DNA of 10,749 bases from an archaeon (GTDB lineage: Archaea; EX4484-52; B79-G9), in the NCBI GenBank assembly GCA_030594585.1, contig JAUVEX010000022.1, forward strand, positions 1-10,749. Reading direction: 5' to 3'. A model generated the notes under the pieces. That model was given only the letters and a program-made list of their open reading frames with translations. It ran no database searches and was not told the origin of the DNA. Below, piece after piece: positions 8,301 to 10,749 of the stretch (the first letter of the stretch is position 1; each line of letters opens with the position of its first letter). Position numbers and translations under genes: made by a program.

Positions 8301-10749
8301 TACTGCGGTGAGGCCATGCTTATGACGCTCATGTTTATCTGTTTTAAGCCGGATGTTGTGCTGTTTATAATCCATTCTCTTTTAACAGGCGGCGTGCCAT
8401 TGACAGTCGGCGCTATATGGTCTATTAGATAAGGATTTGTGCTTGTTGTTGAAAGCCCGTCATCAAGAGATACTGTTGCTGTGACCCAATCTGCTGTAGC
8501 TTCTCCGGTGTTGTAAATAACAGCAGTTACAAGGAACGACCGTCCAAGAGACATGTTGAAAGGTCCGATTGCGCTTACAGAGAGGTCAATATAAAGATGA
8601 TTTTCTTTTATTGTTATTTGCTTTTCCTGAGTTACGCCGTTGACAGTCACATATATTGTTCCTGTTCCAGCAGTGTTTCCTTCAACATAGAACTCGACCC
8701 ATGTTGCGTTCTGTTCTGTTGCATTTGCATCAACAACAGGGATGACAATAGAATCCGCGCCGTCTACATCCAGGTTGGATGATGTTGTTATACTTACAGG
8801 GACATCTGCGCCGTCGACAACACCCCGGTTGTATATTCCGACTGCCACCTGTACGGTATCACCAATTACGACACTATCCGGTGCGGCTATCCGGAATTCA
8901 TAAATAGGCACTGGCTTTGACTGTACATATACATGCGCAATCTCTTGTTTTTCGTTGTAATCAACAACAATGTCTATTATGTAGTCGCCCCACCAGCTTG
9001 CTTCAATATCCCATGAGAAATCCTGTGCTGTGCCGTTGGGTATTGCTATTGTTTCGTTTAGGCTGCCGTTTAAAAGTGTAAGTCTTTCAGGAATAGTTAT
9101 TGTGATGTTTCCTGAGGCTTCAGAGTATCCATAGTTCTCCAAAGTTGCGGTGAGTGTGAATGTATCTTCCTGTTCTACAGTCACATTGTCAACATAAATT
9201 GTGATGTACGGCTGGGTGTCTATTGTAAATGTTGTGTTTGCAGATTCGGTGTTCTTGTTTTCGGATATATCCATGCATCGAACATAGTATGTGTATGCGC
9301 CGTCCGCAAGAGTCAATGCTTGTGTGTGCGCTGTTCCGCCAGTTGTCGTAAATGTGTTTGCCATTGAGTCATAATTAGTGTCTATTGTATCGTATTTGCA
9401 GGTTGCGGGTTCATTTGTTGCTGCCTGAAGATTGATTGTGTTTGTATGCAGTTCTCCTGAGGGCAAAAGAGAAAGTATTTCAGGGGCAGTTACATCAATT
9501 ATAGTCAATGTTAAAGTGTCTGATGCGGTTAGTGTTCCATCACTTGCAGTAAATGAAATATCTTCATTACCCACCCATCCGGAAAATGCCGTTATTGTCA
9601 CTATATGCGTGACCGGGTCAATAGCAACATTCGCGCGAACCGGCGTTGTTGATACATAAGCCAAAGAGTCCCCGTCCACATCGCTGAAGTGGTCATCAAG
9701 ATCTATTGATGAGTTGCTTTCCCCTTCTGCAAGAGTCATGTCCGGCAAAGGTGTAGAAACATAAGGGGCGTCGTTTACTGAATTGATGGTTATTCCAAAA
9801 TTATCTGTATCTATAAGGCCGCCTTCATCTGTGACCTGTATGGTCACAATGGACACGCCGTACCAGTTTGCAGTAGGATAAATATCTATGTTGTGCTCTG
9901 AGTCAATTGTCACATTGGCATCAGGGTCTGATGAGACAATTTCGTATATCAGGTCTGAAACAGCGGTTCTGGAATCATTGGAATATGTCTCAAGGTTAAA
10001 TGCGTTTTCAATAAACCCGTCTTCATCAAGAATCTGGTCAGGCAATCCCGATATTGTTGGCGCGATGTTTGGCTCAGGAGTTATCTCAATTGTTATATTC
10101 TGTTCGTCTGTTCCGCTGTTAGAATCTGTAAGTGTGAGTGTGGTAACATCTGTTCCTACCTGATTTGTTTTGGGGGTTATTGTAAGCAGGTCATTTGAAT
10201 CTATTGTTGCTGTGTATAATGTATCATCAATATCAGAAATGCTCCAGCTTAGCAATGCGTCTGTCTTGTCTTCTACATCGTATTCAAATGGTGTTAAGTC
10301 AAGAGTATAAACTGTGTTTTCCATTATTGCAATCGGTGTCGGGACACCCGTTATTGTAGGATGGTCATTTATGGAATTTACAGTTATTGTAAATGATTTT
10401 GAGTCTGTCAATCCTTCAGGGTCTTCAACCTCTATAGTCACAACAGATGTGCCATACCAGTTTACCCCCGGTTGTATATCTATATTGTCATTAGAGTCAA
10501 TTGAAACACCAATATCAGGATTTGTGTTTCCTGTTATGCTGTAAACAAGTCCGCTGTCCGGTGTTTCTATGTCGCTTGCGTATGTATTGAGATTGAAAGC
10601 GTCAAAAATATGATTGTCTTCATCAAGATTCTGGTCAGGAAGGACAGCTAATTCCGGAGGCATGTTTAAATGGGTTATGTCTACTCTCATTGTATCGGAA
10701 TCGCTCAATCCTTTAGGGTCCGTTGCAGTAAATGTTATGTCTTCGTATC
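2336..10749 (-). CDS. Giant modular membrane-anchored surface protein (5' end outside window)
   Basis: At least 2,804 residues. Upstream of the TTG at 10708-10706 the frame stays open to the window edge and continues a repeat (EDITFTATDPKG), so the start lies outside. Domains, counting TTG as 1: cadherin/Ig-like tract I to 405; Ig-like 406-500 with C437 and C478; CARDB-like 501-600, 601-704, 705-822, 823-926 and 927-1028; seven cadherin-like repeats 1029-1681 (DEDTP, YNGADSFTF, NDAP motifs); PKD 1682-1769 (WDFDNDGT, YTYTETGTYTV); CARDB-like cassette copy 2 1770-2197; Ig-like 2198-2289; fibronectin III 2291-2385; six Ca loops 2391-2515; Cys/Gly linker 2528-2553; two Ig-like domains 2554-2745; transmembrane helix about 2762-2778; tail KREEIRAYTGINGA. 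Many N-X-S/T sequons suggest heavy N-glycosylation. The basic tail inside and ectodomain outside fit a C-terminal anchor. A long Ca-stiffened adhesive or contact stalk is inferred; no enzymatic domain is visible. No signal peptide can be judged here. Confidence 0.9.
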   Translation of the reverse strand, partial: YEDITFTATDPKGLSDSDTMRVDITHLNMPPELAVLPDQNLDEDNHIFDAFNLNTYASDIETPDSGLVYSITGNTNPDIGVSIDSNDNIDIQPGVNWYGTSVVTIEVEDPEGLTDSKSFTITVNSINDHPTITGVPTPIAIMENTVYTLDLTPFEYDVEDKTDALLSWSISDIDDTLYTATIDSNDLLTITPKTNQVGTDVTTLTLTDSNSGTDEQNITIEITPEPNIAPTISGLPDQILDEDGFIENAFNLETYSNDSRTAVSDLIYEIVSSDPDANVTIDSEHNIDIYPTANWYGVSIVTIQVTDEGGLIDTDNFGITINSVNDAPYVSTPLPDMTLAEGESNSSIDLDDHFSDVDGDSLAYVSTTPVRANVAIDPVTHIVTITAFSGWVGNEDISFTASDGTLTASDTLTLTIIDVTAPEILSLLPSGELHTNTINLQAATNEPATCKYDTIDTNYDSMANTFTTTGGTAHTQALTLADGAYTYYVRCMDISENKNTESANTTFTIDTQPYITIYVDNVTVEQEDTFTLTATLENYGYSEASGNITITIPERLTLLNGSLNETIAIPNGTAQDFSWDIEASWWGDYIIDIVVDYNEKQEIAHVYVQSKPVPIYEFRIAAPDSVVIGDTVQVAVGIYNRGVVDGADVPVSITTSSNLDVDGADSIVIPVVDANATEQNATWVEFYVEGNTAGTGTIYVTVNGVTQEKQITIKENHLYIDLSVSAIGPFNMSLGRSFLVTAVIYNTGEATADWVTATVSLDDGLSTTSTNPYLIDHIAPTVNGTPPVKREWIINSTTSGLKQINMSVISMASPQYNASDSMMVNILNLPEPVQPYLDINVTGSTLIEYGTLFDINADIKNIGTDTSLNTSALISGIDGLNLITANPVSLDDIAVDETKIASWTINATQTGTFNAYLSVTEIQHNFSDSFMFEIKYAHDVGLSGFSAPSSALTDDIIDITATLENFGLNDETNVDVIFYVDGAPVETKTYDIDADETIPVHFSWTATTGTHALLISAELAGDQNELNNNVTGTITVISINIPPIAFNSSITTDEDTPASIILNATDVDEDLLTYFIVSEPSHGTATISGNNTTYTPNADYNGADSFTFRAYDGEFYSNNATVTITVNAVNDAPYISPAVSDVTTLEDTVKTVDLTANENDVDNTNAQLTWSISGVDTTLFTASIDADDVLTVTPVTNMNGADTVTLTLTDGSLTDTQEITITIAPVNDAPVASGTSAATDEDTPVDITLLASDVDGDSLTYNIVSLPAHGSISTAGNVATYTPNENYNGADSFTFNANDGTVNSTAATVTIAVNPVNDPLVVSDIPDVSFNEDTTHITTWSLDVYVSDVETVDADIIWTYTGNTEVSVIIESDRKVTFGASSDWNGAETITFTATDEGGLFGSDDVVVTVNAVNDAPYISPTVSDITTLEDTVKTVDLTANENDVDNTDAELTWSISGVNTALFTASIDADDVLTVTPVTNAHGSDIVTLTLMDSHGLSDTQDITVTVTSVNNAPVAYDVNATTDEDTPIDITLLATDIDLDSLTYALFSGPSNGAVTIAGNIATYTPDADYNGPDSFTFKANDGDLDSNTATVSVTVNAVNDAPVADNDSVATNEDTAVAITLAASDVDLDSLTYAIVSGSSHGTLSGTAPNLTYTPDENYFGPDSFTFKANDGTSDSNTATVTITVISINDPPVVDANGPYAGYIDEPVYFTGTATDVDGTIVSYGWDFDNDGTTDSIEQNPEYTYTETGTYTVVFSATDNNGATSSNTTTAEITINPNPILSIETTPAIALEQGGNFTLTATLKNTGGSAAVGTLTLTVPEGLEPNGEFVQDINISTLSEEEFTWDIYAPMWGNYQISLNALYNNTKTANATVDVTVYTAPIFDFRIAAPDNLTKGDTTEVLVGIYNTGAEDGTTNVTIAGDGYVSVISYPIVSDVFIEANTTEQDATWIPFTIEGTNAGTGIISVTVDGITKTKEINVRQTPIRIDLSVSAIAPTEISLFRSFEVRAIIYNTGNETSSDVNVTISLEEGLNFTDSALREITENIDSIEPTVNGTAPLNLTWYVNGTLPGLHAIDLLVEDNETNSASDTIYVNILDVPETHEPQLTFNVDDITMLLGQTVANSVTITNTGDLMAENPVINLTYSTGIEVAYNNTPGNFDVNETKTFDWTTAGNTVGNYTVLIHAYDTEGFIIGSSSFNVAVLADTEAPVINSVVLNDTVVTKTQSLRVLVTATDNSGLLTVYADGILLSNMGAGIWEGDIMPNQTLGTHFVTILAQDPSGNTAMDTSAEYTVVDDNIAPEPPTGLVAIALDNETIRLSWVLSTSDDIEHYEIYRSVLSGTYNFTAMPLMVTEPEINIANMAGLEENTTYYFVIKAVDYVGNASIASNEADATTLIGNESNDPDGDRLPTDWENYYNQSDNLLDPENNDTDNDGITDDLEDPDNDGLNNYEEYVLGTDPNNNDTDGDGMPDGWEIDNELNPVDPKDAALDNDGDGLTNLYEYLENPYRTDPNNADTDGDGIDDGTEIANGWNPLDPNSPYCTVNCGGGGGSSRGYYGGGATIIVPNETNETPKTLEFASIELPSIVNAGEPVVVTGCLANAENLTAENNVLLYIDDVLVAEKELDGEYCFSILFAGTLDAGIHKIKIKINNTALTKTRTFTLKAKIDIKEIKTEHLIIVNKNTTIGAEIHTDAPGSVDATLFVNGKLIEKKTTRIVNKDTISFNYAFNKTGENNITIIAALAGSQDELSKKVNVVEGTPTGLFFGILSDPSNWIIVLIILIVAGVYIKREEIRAYTGINGA
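3050..3127 (-). other. Cys/Gly-rich linker after the calcium rod
   Basis: Residues 2528-2553 read YCTVNCGGGGGSSRGYYGGG and then ATIIVP. Two cysteines four residues apart precede a flexible Gly/Ser/Tyr stretch that joins the calcium rod to the membrane-proximal Ig-like domains. Its role is unknown; a hinge, a disulfide cap or a cleavage site are all possible. Confidence 0.7.
3128..3550 (-). repeat. Thrombospondin type 3-like calcium-binding loops
   Basis: Residues 2391-2515 contain six acidic loops: DPDGDRLPTDWE, DTDNDGITDDLE, DPDNDGLNNYEE, DTDGDGMPDGWE, DNDGDGLTNLYE and DTDGDGIDDGTE, the second to fifth linked by TDPNNN or NPVDPKDA segments. This matches bacterial/archaeal TSP3-type repeats that wrap around Ca ions. 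The segment likely forms a rigid Ca-dependent rod near the membrane anchor. Dockerin was considered but the loop number and spacing do not fit. Confidence 0.9.
3554..4117 (-). other. Ig-like domain followed by fibronectin type III domain
   Basis: Residues 2198-2289 form an Ig-like unit with VLVTATDNSGLLTVYADG and TILAQDPSGNTA. Residues 2291-2385 have a clear fibronectin type III pattern: PPTGLVAIALDNETIRLSW, HYEIYRS, LEENTTYYFVIKAVD and a final ASNEADATT. Both are non-catalytic beta-sandwich spacers placed just before the calcium-loop segment. Confidence 0.82.
4118..5401 (-). repeat. CARDB-like cassette, copy 2
   Basis: Residues 1770-2197 repeat the four-domain order of the first cassette. 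Matching strings include FTLTATLKN for FTLTATLEN, FDFRIAAPD for YEFRIAAPD, TEQDATWIPF for TEQNATWVEF, IDLSVSAIAP for IDLSVSAIGP, PTVNGTAP for PTVNGTPP and IYVNILDVPE for MMVNILNLPE. The fourth domain has diverged most. The two copies are about 3.8 kb apart, so a whole cassette rather than single domains was duplicated. Confidence 0.8.
5402..5665 (-). other. PKD domain
   Basis: Residues 1682-1769 show the PKD signature: an opening ANGPYAGYIDEPVYFTGTA, a central SYGWDFDNDGTTDS and a closing YTYTETGTYTVVFSATDN. It sits between the second cadherin-like tract and the second CARDB-like cassette. PKD domains are common Ig-fold spacers in archaeal surface-layer and adhesion proteins. Confidence 0.9.
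5666..7624 (-). repeat. Seven cadherin-like repeats, tract II
   Basis: Residues 1029-1681 split at NDAP/NDPP boundaries into units of 90-98 residues. Three subtypes are visible: beta (DEDTP, then HG, YTP, YNG-DSFTF, NDG; units 1, 3, 6, 7), alpha (TTLEDTVKTVDLTANENDVD and TASIDADDVLTVTP; units 2 and 5) and gamma (DWNGAETITFTATDEGGL; unit 4). The order is beta-alpha-beta-gamma-alpha-beta-beta. Units 2 and 5 are very close at DNA level, with a 44-base exact match at 7161-7204 and 6309-6352 and no indel over the rest of the unit. Confidence 0.85.
7931..9208 (-). repeat. CARDB-like cassette, copy 1
   Basis: Four consecutive CARDB-like beta-sandwich domains (residues 501-600, 601-704, 705-822, 823-926). 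Diagnostic strings are FTLTATLEN, PIYEFRIAAPD, IDLSVSAIGP, AVIYNTG and PTVNGTPP. The same four domains recur in the same order downstream in the protein (4118-5401). A fifth CARDB-like domain (residues 927-1028: DITATLENFG, then YVDGAPVETKTYDID) follows only this copy. Typical CARDB domains act as adhesion or spacer units on cell surfaces. Confidence 0.78.
9209..9493 (-). other. Ig-like domain with local cysteine pair
   Basis: Residues 406-500 begin VTAPEI and contain ATNEPATCKYDT (C437) and YTYYVRCMDISENK (C478). This matches a familiar Ig-like surface module in which two cysteines about 40 residues apart probably form one intradomain disulfide. It separates the cadherin-like tract from the first CARDB-like cassette. 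Confidence 0.65.
9494..10749 (-). repeat. Cadherin/Ig-like repeat tract I of the giant protein
   Basis: Four full repeats of about 91-102 residues (15-116, 117-216, 217-314, 315-405) follow the tail of another one that enters from outside the window. Boundaries are marked by NSINDHP, NIAPTIS, NSVNDAPYV and VTAPEI. Repeats one and three, and the entering partial, share WYG, the strand VTI-V-D and an EGL turn. Repeat two carries the YDVEDKTDALLSWSI and TATIDSNDLLTITP pattern that recurs in tract II. The acidic DED and DVDGD motifs are the kind that bind calcium at cadherin-like domain junctions. Confidence 0.82.

Noticed and set aside
7944..8432. Long forward open frames within the giant gene (also 4545-5024, 5178-5570, 7464-7814)
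   Set aside because: They lie opposite a continuous domain-rich reading frame, and their translations are low-complexity Ser/Val-rich strings that recur wherever the repeats recur.

Overview
The window looks archaeal. The first protein starts with a class III (type IV pilin/archaellin-type) signal peptide. Both forward genes have a TATATAA box exactly 30 bases before the ATG with no Shine-Dalgarno sequence, the arrangement expected for leaderless archaeal transcripts. The second gene is a small winged-helix regulator of the membrane-tethered kind common in archaea. The moderate A+T bias and the giant Ig/cadherin-like surface protein would fit a DPANN-type archaeon or a related uncultivated lineage, but nothing in the window fixes the taxon.

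Layout: 1-60 is a short promoter region. 61-1803 (+) encodes a 580-residue pilin-like surface protein whose globular part appears to be interrupted by a six-bladed beta-propeller. 1804-1839 is a second compact promoter. 1840-2349 (+) encodes a 169-residue ArsR-like winged helix-turn-helix protein with two C-terminal membrane helices. It meets, tail to tail with a 14-base overlap, one very long reverse-strand gene (2336 to beyond 10749). That gene encodes at least 2,804 residues of an extracellular, C-terminally membrane-anchored multidomain protein, and its 5' end lies outside the window. There is no gene-free stretch over 60 bases, and I see no RNA genes, mobile elements or CRISPR.

Giant protein, N to C, numbering the TTG codon at 10708 as residue 1 (a reference point, not the start): cadherin-like/Ig-like tract I; an Ig-like domain with a cysteine pair; five CARDB-like domains; a second tract of seven cadherin-like repeats; a PKD domain; a second copy of the four-domain CARDB-like cassette; an Ig-like domain; fibronectin type III; six thrombospondin-type-3-like calcium loops; a Cys/Gly-rich linker; two Ig-like domains; one transmembrane helix; and a short basic cytoplasmic tail.

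Working together (inference): all three products sit at the cell envelope. A pilus-like or membrane-held propeller and a long Ca-stiffened stalk could serve adhesion or cell-cell contact, and the membrane-tethered regulator between them is a candidate for coupling envelope state to transcription of one or both. No enzyme or known defence or secretion system is visible.
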